A DNA stretch of 56,478 nt from G963677915 sp963677915 (GTDB lineage Bacteria > Bacillota > Clostridia > Lachnospirales > Vallitaleaceae): positions 1 to 56,478 of the forward strand of contig CAXXGE010000005.1 in the NCBI GenBank assembly GCA_963677915.2. The letters are read 5' to 3'. Shown here piece by piece: positions 26,719-35,905 of the stretch. The notes beneath the pieces were generated by a model that was not told the origin of the DNA, did not search any database, and saw nothing but the letters and a program-made list of their open reading frames with translations. Positions within the stretch are counted from its first letter, which is position 1; every line of letters begins with the position of its first letter. Both the position numbers and the translations under genes were made by a program.

Positions 26719-27279
26719 GAACACCCCTTCCCGTCATATCCACCGAAAGATTTCATCGCATCAAGAGTTTCCTGCAGGAGCTGATCCAGTTCCCAGCCCA
26801 ACATCGCTGCACCCTTCTCGATTATGGAACGGTCACATCCCGCGGCAAATCGTTTGTCCTTGAACTTTTTCTTCAATGATTTCAGCTCCATATCACTACA
26901 GCTTTTGGATGGGCGCATGAGTGCAGCCGCACCAATAAGACCCGTCAATTCATCGGTAGCAAAGGATCTTCTCCATCATGTGTTCAGGCTCAACCGTAGA
27001 ACAGATGCCGTAACCGTGGCTTACGATGGCATGAACCATATCTGGGGGTGCATCAATCTCAGCCAAAAGTTCTGGAGCTTTTTGAAGATGCTCATTAGGC
27101 CACTGCCCATAGTCGACATCATGGAGCAGCCCGACCAGCCCCCAGAAATCCACGTCGTCTTCATAGCCCAATTTCTCAGCAAAATATCTCATAGTGTTTT
27201 CTACCGTCAGGGCGTGCTGTATATGAAAAGCCTCACTGTTGTATTTTTCCAGTAGTTTTATTGCTGAACTTCTAGTCAT
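26715..27279 (-). pseudogene. HD-domain phosphohydrolase, frameshifted
   Basis: The gene starts at ATG 27279 (AGGAGG upstream) and encodes an HDIG-type hydrolase: HIQHALTVENTMRYFA, the metal-binding LLHDVDYGQWPNEH, and IVSHGYG. At about 26955 the frame runs into TGA after HMMEKILCYR. The next frame carries the rest (DELTGLIGAAALMRPSKSC and the C-terminus ending at 26715). The family expects ILYATDELTGL at the joint, so two bases appear to be lost there. Corrected, the protein would be about 188 residues and probably act on nucleotides or phosphomonoesters. Confidence 0.75.
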
Positions 27280-27374
27280 TGCAGTTCCTCCTATACACTT
27301 TTCAATCATCCCATCCTCTATTTTCAGTACATATATAATCCAGCCAACCAGTATCAAGAGGAGAATCTCTGCCT

Positions 27375-27497
27375 TTATATGGAACTGATTTTCTTTGTCC
27401 TTGCCGTTCCCGAGATGTGATCTCCAATTCTAAACTGGCCTTTTAGCTGCTGTTTCTCAGATATAGCAACCGCAAGCAAGTTATCATTCAGTAACAC
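27375..27497 (-). pseudogene. 40-codon coding remnant after the HerA-like gene
   Basis: A frame from GTG 27497 (AGGA seven bases upstream) to TAA 27375 reads LLNDNLLAVAISEKQQLKGQ then FRIGDHISGTARTKK. The text looks like the C-terminal half of a small beta-rich protein. It may be a genuine 40-residue protein or the leftover of a decayed gene. It occupies most of the 27358-27515 gap. Confidence 0.35.
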
Positions 27498-27515
27498 TGC
27501 ATATTCCTAATCGCT

Positions 27516-29924
27516 TTATTCATTCGGAACCCACGCCAAACACACCAGACGTGTCGCAATATTCCCGCTGGTACAACCTATTTCCAGCTCCTCAAGCTTT
27601 TCCTCCATCATATTGTAGCTGTCGTATATCTTCTCCACCTGTTGTTCCAGTTCCAATTTCAACTCTTCAAGCTGAGCTTCTACCGACCGGAGCGTCTCCT
27701 GGGCTTGTGCGACTCCCTGACCGCTTTGCATCGCACGGTTTGTGCTTTTCACAGCCGTCCCGACCTTGGAAATCGAAGTCGCGCTGATGCTTTTTCGTCC
27801 GAACAGCGCACCCAAAATTGCTGTTCCAGCAGAAACAGCCGCATCCATTTTCTTTTGGCTTGCCTGGGCGTTTTGCTTCTCCAGCGCCTGTCTTGCCCGC
27901 CTTTGCCGATCTTCGAGGGTATCTATTTTGGAAGCATATTTCTTTCTTAAGGCTTCCAGGTCATCATCCCGGTGCTCATGGGCTATATGCTGCAAACGAA
28001 TTCGGAAATCACGCTCATCCTCCCCGACTTCAGAGACCACTTCCAGCGAAGGGCTTGAAAACAGCTTAAGTTTCAGGCTTGTACGGATATATTGGGCGAA
28101 AAGCTTCTTCCAGGTATCGTAGCTGCCTGCCTTGGCTGCAGCTGCGGGGTAGTCGGTGTAAGCAGCGCCCTCGATCGGCCCGGCATCCAAATCGCGCACG
28201 TCGAGATCGATTGACTCCGCTTCATCCCAATCCATTGCTACCGGTCCCTCATGTAGCGGTGCCAGCAGTGTATAGCTTTTGGAGACTGCCACCCCATGTT
28301 TTGCATTGCTGTAGAACACGTCGGCAATGCCGATCACCGAAGGCCTGTACACCAAATCCCGGGCGGACCCGCTTTTCGGCGGAAGATGCACCTGCTGTAT
28401 CTGCGGTGGCAGGATAGGCGCCTCGGAAACAAGACCGTCTTCCCGGCCTTCCTTCATCTTCGCGACTGTCGGTTCCTGTTCTGTTTGCTGACTGGAGGGT
28501 TCCTGAGCCCTGCTGATTATTCGGTTGTCTGGCAGAGAAGCAATCTGGTCCCTTGTAAGGGGTCCCGCCAGATAGGAAAGAACCCATCTGGTACTGAATA
28601 TGACAGGCTCGTCTTCATTCACGTTGTGCAGGTAGAATACGCGCTTTCCAAGCCCTGCCAGTATCTGCTCCGTTTGACGCTTGTCGAACCTGCCTCCTGC
28701 AGCCGCCCCTTCCAAGCCGGACAACACCCGTTCCTTGTCCCTTTCAGTCTGAAGCCGTCCGATAAACCATGTGCCCGCATTCGAGAGAGCCTTGTAGTCG
28801 AGGTCAACCGGGTTTTGCGTCGAAAGCACCAGGCCCAAACCATAGGCACGCGCCTGTTTGAGAAGCGTCAGAAGCGGCCCCTTCGAAGGCGGGTTTGCCG
28901 TAGGCGGAAGATAGCCAAACAATTCATCCATATAGAGGATCGCCCTCAGGCTGCCGGTTCCCGGCTGGCTGCGGACCCATGACAATACTTCGTTGAGAAG
29001 CATGGTGACAAAGAACATCCGTTCACTGTCCGACAGGTGGGCAATGGAGAAGACCGAAACGCGGGGTTTGCCCTTTTCGTCATAAAGGAATCTGTTGACA
29101 TCCAGAGGTTCGCCTTCCATCCACACCTGAAAACCAGGCGATGCCAGAAGGTTGTTGAACTTCATCGCCAGCGCGAACCTGTCTTTGGATGGATAGACGT
29201 TTTCCATGTCCATAACACCGATCTTGTCCATTGGAGGCGTTTGTATCGCGGCAATCAGATCCGGAAGACTGAGGTTTTGTCCTGTACTCCATGTATGCTC
29301 AAGAAGGTTTGACAGTAAAATGTGCTCGCGGCTTGTAAATGGATCCCCTTCCATGCCTATCAACGAGAGCAGGCTGGTGGCGGTGACATTGATGCAGTCC
29401 GTGAATGCGTCCCTGTCGCTGCGGGCTTTTTCAGGCGGTGCGTTGAACGAACTCAGCAGCGAAACCCCAAGTCCGGCCGATCCTCCCGGCGTATACACTT
29501 TCACATCGGCAGCGCTGCGGAATTTCTCTATGCGATTTCCGTCCTGTCCCCAGTCTGCCAGTCCCTTACGCCACAAATCCGCCTGTGCCTGTGCATAGTC
29601 GTCGGCAGACATACCCTTATTCGCTGCCTCACTGAGGTTTATCCAAGGTCGAAAGTCCTCTCCGCGAAGCCCCGGGAAAGTCAAGGCCAGGTTGCCCATA
29701 TCCCCTTTTGGATCTATGGCTATCACCGGTATATTGTCAATGGCGGCTTCTTCGATAAGATCGATGCCAAGTCCGGTCTTTCCACTGCCAGTCATCCCGA
29801 TGATAACGGCGTGGGTCGTCAGATCTTTGGACTTGTAGAAAACCAGCTCCTCTTGCAGTTGGTCCTGTGTCAAATCGTATTCCTTGCCTAGATAGAACAC
29901 ACCGAGTTTTTCAAAATCTTGCAT
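27516..29924 (-). CDS. HerA/FtsK-like ATP-binding protein
   Basis: An 802-residue P-loop ATPase of the HerA/DUF87 type. Walker A GMTGSGKT is at residues 43-50, IDPKGDMGNL follows Walker A, and the Walker B LYMDELFG is near residue 330, with ALSNAGTWFIGRLQT and GKRVFYLHNV as in HerA-like pumps. After about residue 480 comes a linker and a C-terminal part with long coiled coils. HerA-like ATPases translocate DNA with nucleases in repair or defence, but no NurA gene is adjacent. ATG 29924 is chosen because AGGAGGTG lies five bases upstream. Confidence 0.88.
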   Translation of the reverse strand: MQDFEKLGVFYLGKEYDLTQDQLQEELVFYKSKDLTTHAVIIGMTGSGKTGLGIDLIEEAAIDNIPVIAIDPKGDMGNLALTFPGLRGEDFRPWINLSEAANKGMSADDYAQAQADLWRKGLADWGQDGNRIEKFRSAADVKVYTPGGSAGLGVSLLSSFNAPPEKARSDRDAFTDCINVTATSLLSLIGMEGDPFTSREHILLSNLLEHTWSTGQNLSLPDLIAAIQTPPMDKIGVMDMENVYPSKDRFALAMKFNNLLASPGFQVWMEGEPLDVNRFLYDEKGKPRVSVFSIAHLSDSERMFFVTMLLNEVLSWVRSQPGTGSLRAILYMDELFGYLPPTANPPSKGPLLTLLKQARAYGLGLVLSTQNPVDLDYKALSNAGTWFIGRLQTERDKERVLSGLEGAAAGGRFDKRQTEQILAGLGKRVFYLHNVNEDEPVIFSTRWVLSYLAGPLTRDQIASLPDNRIISRAQEPSSQQTEQEPTVAKMKEGREDGLVSEAPILPPQIQQVHLPPKSGSARDLVYRPSVIGIADVFYSNAKHGVAVSKSYTLLAPLHEGPVAMDWDEAESIDLDVRDLDAGPIEGAAYTDYPAAAAKAGSYDTWKKLFAQYIRTSLKLKLFSSPSLEVVSEVGEDERDFRIRLQHIAHEHRDDDLEALRKKYASKIDTLEDRQRRARQALEKQNAQASQKKMDAAVSAGTAILGALFGRKSISATSISKVGTAVKSTNRAMQSGQGVAQAQETLRSVEAQLEELKLELEQQVEKIYDSYNMMEEKLEELEIGCTSGNIATRLVCLAWVPNE

Positions 29925-29979
29925 CTGGCCACCTCCTATTGTCTTCATCATTGACAGGGTTTCTCAAAATATCCTTCTC

Positions 29980-30564
29980 TCACGCTTTCCTGAATATCGC
30001 ATTGATCCAGGTTTCATCCTGCCGATCCGGTCGCACATCTCTTGTCCTGAACAGCTCTAACAGTTCAAGTCCATCCAGTTCCCTAGCAAATGCCCTGAAT
30101 CCGGCCTCGGTGAAGTTCGTGAACAGTCTTCCATCCTTCTCTTCATCCGTTTCCTTTTCCTTGAATGACATATAAAAAACGCCTTTGTTCTTAAGGAATC
30201 CTGCCAGTCTGTTGATGGTAGGTGCCAGCTCAGATCTTGGGACATGGAGCAGGCTGGCACACGCCCAGATGCCGTTGAATTGGATATCGGACTCATATTG
30301 GCTGAAATCAGCCTGAACAACCCTGTCGCCCATGAACTTGCGGCAATGTGCCACCATCTTCTCAGATCCATCAAAAGCCCGGACATCGAACCCATCGATC
30401 ATGAACTTTCTGCTGTCCCGGCCGGATCCGCAGCCCGCATCCAGAATTGCTGCGCCCGGAGGCAGGTAGTCTTCGAAGTCGTAGAGGATATTGCTCATGT
30501 CGACGGAGCTGGTTGCCTTTATGTACTTTTCTACGTTGGTGTTGTAGTAGTCGATTGAAGTCAT
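29980..30564 (-). CDS. Class I SAM-dependent methyltransferase
   Basis: A 194-residue Rossmann-fold methyltransferase. Motif I AILDAGCGSGRDSRKF is at about residues 39-54, the acidic post-I residue lies in VRAFDGSEKM, and the motif IV area reads FNGIWACASLLHVP. Similar proteins are annotated as tellurite-resistance or ubiquinone-type methyltransferases, but the substrate cannot be told. The start is ATG 30564 with a weak AAAGAG site. It is divergent from the YoaK-type gene. Confidence 0.88.
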   Translation of the reverse strand: MTSIDYYNTNVEKYIKATSSVDMSNILYDFEDYLPPGAAILDAGCGSGRDSRKFMIDGFDVRAFDGSEKMVAHCRKFMGDRVVQADFSQYESDIQFNGIWACASLLHVPRSELAPTINRLAGFLKNKGVFYMSFKEKETDEEKDGRLFTNFTEAGFRAFARELDGLELLELFRTRDVRPDRQDETWINAIFRKA

Positions 30565-30613
30565 ATAATTATCAGCTCTTTCATGTACCTGTCATTTTTG
30601 CAGAGGTTTATCC

Positions 30614-30642
30614 TTGCACAGTTCAATGCTTACATTTAGAAT
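30614..30642 (+). promoter_or_regulatory. Sigma-A-type promoter for the YoaK-type gene
   Basis: TTGCAC at 30614-30619 and TAGAAT at 30637-30642 are separated by 17 bases and lie about 40 bases upstream of the YoaK-type start. Read by eye only. Confidence 0.5.
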
Positions 30643-30683
30643 TATAGATGTCATAGAACAACACATACCATCAGGAGAAAACA

Positions 30684-31352
30684 TTGAAATCAATACAATA
30701 TCCAACGCAGCTCCTTTCAGTAAGCATATTGCTGACCATAACCGGGGGTATCTTTGATGCATACACCTATCTCTTGAAAGGACAGGTTTTTGCAAATGCC
30801 CAGACAAGCAATGTCGTCTTGTTCGGTATTCATCTAGCAAACAGGGATATGAAGGCTTTTCACTACCTGTTTCCTATCTGTGCGTTTATTCTCGGTGGCT
30901 TTTTGGCTTCAGAAACAAGAAGATGGTTTGAAGCGCATATCAAATACAATTGGGAAGTCATCATTCTGCTCTTTGAAGCCCTCTTTGTGTTCATTATCGC
31001 TTTCATACCGGATAAAGCGTCATGGCACAATGCATCTACATTTTCCATCTCGTTCATCACGGCCGTTCAATACAGTGCCTTCAGGGAGATAAAGGGATTG
31101 CCCTTCGCAACGACCATGTGTACCGGCATGCTTCGTTCTTCCGCCGACTCTCTGTATGAATACCTCAATAACCTTGACAAAGCCTATTTGAAAAGAGGCC
31201 TGCTTTATCTGATGATTATTGGCTTTTTTGCCATCGGCTGCTCCATTGGAGCCATTGCCATCAAGTATCTCGGGCAATATGCTATTTGGCTCTGTTCCGG
31301 TCTTTTTATAATTTGTATTGCTATATTTTACGCAAAACGTAGTGCCTCGTAA
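30684..31352 (+). CDS. YoaK family (DUF1275) membrane protein
   Basis: A 222-residue polytopic protein with six membrane helices. The N-terminal TGGIFDAYTYLLKGQVFANA followed by QTSNVV is the DUF1275 hallmark, and NALREIKGLP-like text (FREIKGLPFATTMCTGMLRS) marks the fourth region. These proteins are conserved but uncharacterised, possibly transporters. Translation begins at TTG 30684, eight bases after AGGAG. It is convergent with the phosphoesterase gene. Confidence 0.88.
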   Translation: MKSIQYPTQLLSVSILLTITGGIFDAYTYLLKGQVFANAQTSNVVLFGIHLANRDMKAFHYLFPICAFILGGFLASETRRWFEAHIKYNWEVIILLFEALFVFIIAFIPDKASWHNASTFSISFITAVQYSAFREIKGLPFATTMCTGMLRSSADSLYEYLNNLDKAYLKRGLLYLMIIGFFAIGCSIGAIAIKYLGQYAIWLCSGLFIICIAIFYAKRSAS

Positions 31353-31381
31353 TCTGAAGCGTTTGATCCCTGTCAGCATGT

Positions 31382-32032
31382 TCACTCCAGTCCTACATAG
31401 AACGCTTGCATATCATCAAGCCGTATACAACCGAGAACACCCGTAAAAAACGCTCCGCAATCGATGCATATCTTATTTTCTCCATACCATATACGGGAAT
31501 TGCCATGTATATATGGCGTCGGGGTGTGTCCAAATATGACTACATCACCAACCGGCACTTTTTGCTCAACTAAAAAATCATTTCTGGCCCATATCATATA
31601 GTCTTTGTTTTGAGGATTTAGCAATTCACCGTTAAAGGGATTATATTCCAGTCCAGCATGTACAAGTCTATAGTTGACATCATGCACCCTTATTGTACAG
31701 TGCATTTCTCTGCTACTTATCCAATTGATGATATGTCTTATTTCATTTTCTCCAAGAGGAAGCAATTGGGAAAATGTGACGCGTCCACCATTATAGAACC
31801 ATAGATCATCCCTGGTATCAAAATAATCAAGCATCATCTGTTCATGGTTTCCAAGCAGCATATTAATATTATCATGGCTCATAACATGTTTTATGATATC
31901 CAGAGGATTATTGCCTCTATCAATTATATCGCCAAGAATGAAAAGTCGATCATCATTGTTGAATTTTATTTTCTCCAGCATCTGCATGTATAAATCATAC
32001 CTGCCATGTATATCAGCCATAATATAGATCAT
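31382..32032 (-). CDS. PPP-type metallophosphoesterase
   Basis: A 216-residue calcineurin-like phosphoesterase of the small bacterial PP/PrpE/ApaH kind. The metal-site motifs are ADIHGRYD (residues 6-13), LGDIIDRGNN and LLGNHEQM, with later HAG and FGHTPTP. Such enzymes dephosphorylate proteins or cleave dinucleoside polyphosphates. It is the last gene of the NUDIX-helicase operon, 14 bases after the ADP-ribosylglycohydrolase gene. Within that context it may act on products of ADP-ribose or nucleotide processing (inference). Confidence 0.9.
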   Translation of the reverse strand: MIYIMADIHGRYDLYMQMLEKIKFNNDDRLFILGDIIDRGNNPLDIIKHVMSHDNINMLLGNHEQMMLDYFDTRDDLWFYNGGRVTFSQLLPLGENEIRHIINWISSREMHCTIRVHDVNYRLVHAGLEYNPFNGELLNPQNKDYMIWARNDFLVEQKVPVGDVVIFGHTPTPYIHGNSRIWYGENKICIDCGAFFTGVLGCIRLDDMQAFYVGLE

Positions 32033-32046
32033 TATTCATCAATCCT

Positions 32047-32826
32047 TTATTCGCCCTGCAGTCTTTTACAGAATCGCCTATGCACATCACGAAGGTGCTC
32101 ATCAAGGACAGCAAGTGCTTTTTCTCTTATTTCTTCCGGAATACCGTAGGCTGCCTCTGCTATGCTGCCGGTTATTGCAGCAAGGGTGTCGCTGTCTCCG
32201 CCAATGGAAATGGCATTTCTTATTGCATCCTCGAAATCCACGCTTTCGAGAAACGCAATGATTGCTTCCGGTACAGTTCCCTGGCAACTCCCACTGAAGC
32301 GGTAACAAGGACGTATTTCATCGAGTGTACGGTTCAAATCATAACCATACTTGCTCTCGATGTAGTCTTTTATCTCATCCTTGTTCTTTCCTTCCCGTGC
32401 AAGGAAAATGGCTGCGGCAGTTGCCTGTGCACCCCGGATACCTTCAGGATGATTGTGCGTCACCGCAGCACTGGCTTCGGCATATCGTTCCACCTCCGGG
32501 AGCGTGTCGAAGAACCATGCCACCGGTGAAACCCTCATGGCCGACCCGTTTCCCCAGCTGTTGTACGGTTGGTCTGACTCTGAAGACAGCCAAATTCTAA
32601 AATGCCCACCGTAACCTGCCGCGGGATAGAGGCGGCCATACTTCTTCATTGCTTGAACAAACGCATCTTCACTGCCGCCATTCATCAAGCCTTCTGCAAC
32701 TGCCAGGGTCATCACCGTATCATCGGTAAAAAAGCATCCCCTGTCGAAAAGCGGAAAGTCCTTTGTCTTTATGTTGTTGTGTTCGTAAACCGAGCCAATT
32801 ATGTCTCCAACGATTGCCCCAAGCAT
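32047..32826 (-). CDS. ADP-ribosylglycohydrolase (DraG family)
   Basis: A 259-residue DraG/ARH-fold hydrolase, which removes ADP-ribose from modified residues or small molecules with two Mg or Mn ions. Metal-binding motifs are present: GAIVGDIIGSVYE at the N-terminus, FTDDTVMTLAVAEGL at about 33-47, and IGGDSDTLAAITGSIAEAAYG near 208-228; THNHPEG is in the middle. ATG 32826 follows AGGAGGTAAAC. It lies between the macro-domain gene and the phosphoesterase gene, so two enzymes that reverse ADP-ribosylation sit side by side. Confidence 0.93.
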   Translation of the reverse strand: MLGAIVGDIIGSVYEHNNIKTKDFPLFDRGCFFTDDTVMTLAVAEGLMNGGSEDAFVQAMKKYGRLYPAAGYGGHFRIWLSSESDQPYNSWGNGSAMRVSPVAWFFDTLPEVERYAEASAAVTHNHPEGIRGAQATAAAIFLAREGKNKDEIKDYIESKYGYDLNRTLDEIRPCYRFSGSCQGTVPEAIIAFLESVDFEDAIRNAISIGGDSDTLAAITGSIAEAAYGIPEEIREKALAVLDEHLRDVHRRFCKRLQGE

Positions 32827-32862
32827 GTTTACCTCCTGCCCTTGCGCTTTTTGAAGTCCTCA

Positions 32863-33340
32863 TCAGTTTGCCGCTCTGTCCTTGTCGTACATAACCAAGT
32901 AAACCGTCATGTCGTTGTTCATCAGAAAATCCTCTATTATCGAAATGGCTATTTTCAACGCCTTGTCTTTAGGATATCTGTAGGCACCTGTTGATATCAG
33001 CGGGAAGGCCAATGCTTTCAACGTTATGATCTTTGGCCAGCGAAAGCGAATTCTTATAGCAATCTGCCAAAAGCTTCTCTTCGTTGCTTTTGCCTCCATG
33101 CCAGACAGGTCCAACCGTATGTATGACATACTTGGCAGGCAACTTATACCCTTTTGTTATCTTTGCCTGTCCGGTTTCACAGCCTCCAAGGGTACGGCAT
33201 TCCTCAAGCAGCTCTGGTCCTGCAGCACGATGGATGGCTCCATCAACTCCTCCACCACCAAGCAGGGACGAATTTGCTGCATTGACGATTGCATCTGCGT
33301 GTACTTTTGTTATATCGTTGCGTATAATTTCAAGTGGCAT
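32863..33340 (-). pseudogene. Macro-domain ADP-ribose hydrolase, one-base frameshift
   Basis: The gene begins at ATG 33340 (AGGAGG upstream) with the YmdB/MacroD pattern: DITKVHADAIVNAANSSLLG, GGGVDGAIH, and KYVIHTVGPVW. At about 33010 the frame slips. The remainder, FPLISTGAYRYPKDKALKIA, continues in the next frame and ends at 32863. One extra G in a GGCC stretch would explain it. Corrected, it is about 158 residues and complete, with Asn and Gly-rich loop residues for ADP-ribose binding. Such enzymes deacetylate O-acetyl-ADP-ribose or remove ADP-ribose from protein or DNA. Confidence 0.82.
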
Positions 33341-33373
33341 ACTTTTGCCTCCTAATATTCAGAATAATCCCAC

Positions 33374-35882
33374 CTATAACTTGTCTTCCAACCTTATCGC
33401 CAAAAATTCGTTTCTTCTGAAGTCAATCGCATCCTTTACCTGTTCCACAAACCAGTTCTGCCGTTCTATGCTTTTTGCTGACCATTCAAAGTCTGACTTA
33501 ATCCAGAAAGTGTCTTCCCTCAATTCGAACAGTTCACTGTTTGTTCTGGACATAAAGTGAATCGGATTTCCTTTTATTACCTTCCACCACTGCTCATCAG
33601 AAAATGTGCTATGCCCTGTCATCGATTTATTTCTTTCGATGTCCATCCTGTTCCTGTTGTTTTTATAGAAATCCTTGAATGTATTAATTAGCTCTTGCTT
33701 GCTGCAGTGGTCTTCAAAACGGTCCTCTTTAATAAATGACAGCAGCACTGGTAACTTATACAGCTGACTCATGGATGTTTTTTCTACGTACTGAATCACT
33801 TGATATTCAGTTGATACAAGGAATGCCTGATCAGCTTCCAGGTTATTCCACTCATTGGTAGTCCCGATATAATTCTTAAATGGATTTATCTTGGCATTCT
33901 TTCTTACTTGAAGAAATTGACCGCCGCTCAACCACGTGAAAAATTGCATTCTGGTTGGCGGTATGTTGCCATTTTCTTCCTTGCATTCGAGATACAGTGT
34001 TTTGATGCGATCTTTGATTCCTATCTGGCTTCTTATTGCCCTATCAATCAGGTCGACAACTTCGAATTCGAAATCCACCTGGCAACCTTCCGGCAAGAGT
34101 TCTTGATTTTCAAGGTCCTTTACTCCCTTTTTTCCATCCCAGCCTTCACTCAAAAGAAACGGAATCAGATCTACTTTCTTGAAATTACCTATAAAATCCA
34201 GGATCCTTACATCATGCTTACCATTATGTTTTCTAAGTCCCCTTCCCAGCTGCTGCAGAAAGACGGTAGGTGACTCTGTCGGTCTAAGAAACAGAAGCAT
34301 ATCGAGGGACGGAATATCAACACCCTCGTTCAGCATATCAACTGAAAAGACAACATCGATGTCATTGTTTTCCAGGTATGCAAGACCCAGGTTCCTGTCT
34401 TCATAGTGAGTCGTGTTCTGGTTGCTGTGAATGCATATGCTTTTTACGCCGTGTCCGTTGAAATAGCCGGCCATATATTCCGCATGTTCAATACTGCTGC
34501 AGAAGGCCAGAGTTCTGTGGCGCCGATAGCGTTTGTAATGTTTCAAAATCAATTCTGCTCTCGTATTGATCGATAGCGCCTGTTCCAATTCCTTTTCTAC
34601 ATATTTGCCGTTTATGTACGATATTTTCCCATAGTCGACAGTAACATCATAGATACCATAATACCTGTAGGGCACCAGCCATCCACGGTTAATGGCTGAA
34701 AACAGATTGGCTTCATATACACAATTGTAGTCACACAGTTCGAATACATCCTGCTGATCCATTCTGTATGGCGTTGCCGTTAATCCGAGCATGAAATCTG
34801 GCTCAAAGTGGTCAATGATCCGTTTATAGGAAGGCGCCGTTCCATGGTGTATTTCATCAACAATCAGATAGTTGAAGCGGTTCCTGTCAAAAGCTTGAAG
34901 CGCGGTGGCATTTTTCAAGGATTGAACTGATGCAAACAGAATATCGGCATCATATTCCTTGTATCCAGCATACAGCCTTCCTAATCCTTTTTCACCCCGT
35001 ACTGATGCAAAGGTGGCTTTGGCTTGATTCAGGATCTCTTCGCGGTGAGCAACAAAAAGTATGTTCTCGAAGTTCTGGGAATCAAAAGCTGCCAGATATG
35101 TTTTTCCAATGCCTGTAGCAGCTACAACAAGTGCCTTTTCGTTCCCTTCGAGTCTTGTATTTTCAAGCTCCATCAAGGCTTCTCGCTGTGCCGGATTGGG
35201 TGTGAAAAGCTGACGCTTCCTATCGGTCATATAGCTGGCTGTCGATTCAGCCACTTGGCCAGTAAGGTCCGTGGCCTTATTACCTAGTCTTTTGTTGTAA
35301 GAATCATAATGGTTGTTGATCCGCTCTTTGGCCCTCTTATCTGATGATATCCGATAGCCATTTCTATATTCTTCAACAACAGCTTTCGTCATCGGATAAG
35401 AATCGTATAAGAACATATTTTCAAAAGCATCGAAATAGTGACTGAATGCAATTGGATCTTCGGATTCACACAAGAGATAGTTCCACTCAATACCATTTGT
35501 CAAAGCAGGTCCTGAAATATTGGAGCTTCCGACAATGATGTAGCCGTTGCCCTCTTGCCCCTACGAACAAATAGGCTTTGGGATGAAAACTTGGTGCACC
35601 TCCGTTATATAAATGGATACGTTCTTCACCCAAGAGATAGTACAGCTCCATCAGTGCTGTTGGGTCACTGATATTCATGTAGGTACTAGTAATAAAACGA
35701 ATGGGAATACCACGATTTATGGCGTCGTCGAGAAAATCCTTAATCAATTTCAATCCTGACAATTGGATGAAAGATACAACGATATCTATGCTTTTGATAT
35801 TATTCAGATCAACATTTAGTTCGTCGATCAGTCTTGATACTATTGCCCTTGCTGCGCATGTTGTCACCTCAGCCTCTAACAA
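33374..35882 (-). pseudogene. PLD-nuclease/SF2 helicase fusion (second paralogue), frameshifted
   Basis: Two frames together encode about 836 residues. The 5' part (35882 to about 35560) is a PLD-like N-terminus with SFHPKAYLF. The continuation in the next frame reads EGNGYIIVGSSNISGPALTN, the second half of the HxK...GSSN motif. The downstream helicase has Walker A AATGIGKTYLAAF, VDEIHHG (box DEIH), LTATPYRMD and QLGRGLRKHNG. One G too many in a GGGG run near 35560 explains the split. It lacks the DUF3427-like tail of its upstream paralogue. The start codon is probably TTG 35882. Confidence 0.8.
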
Positions 35883-35905
35883 GTCTTATTTCCAATTTTG
35901 TGGTT

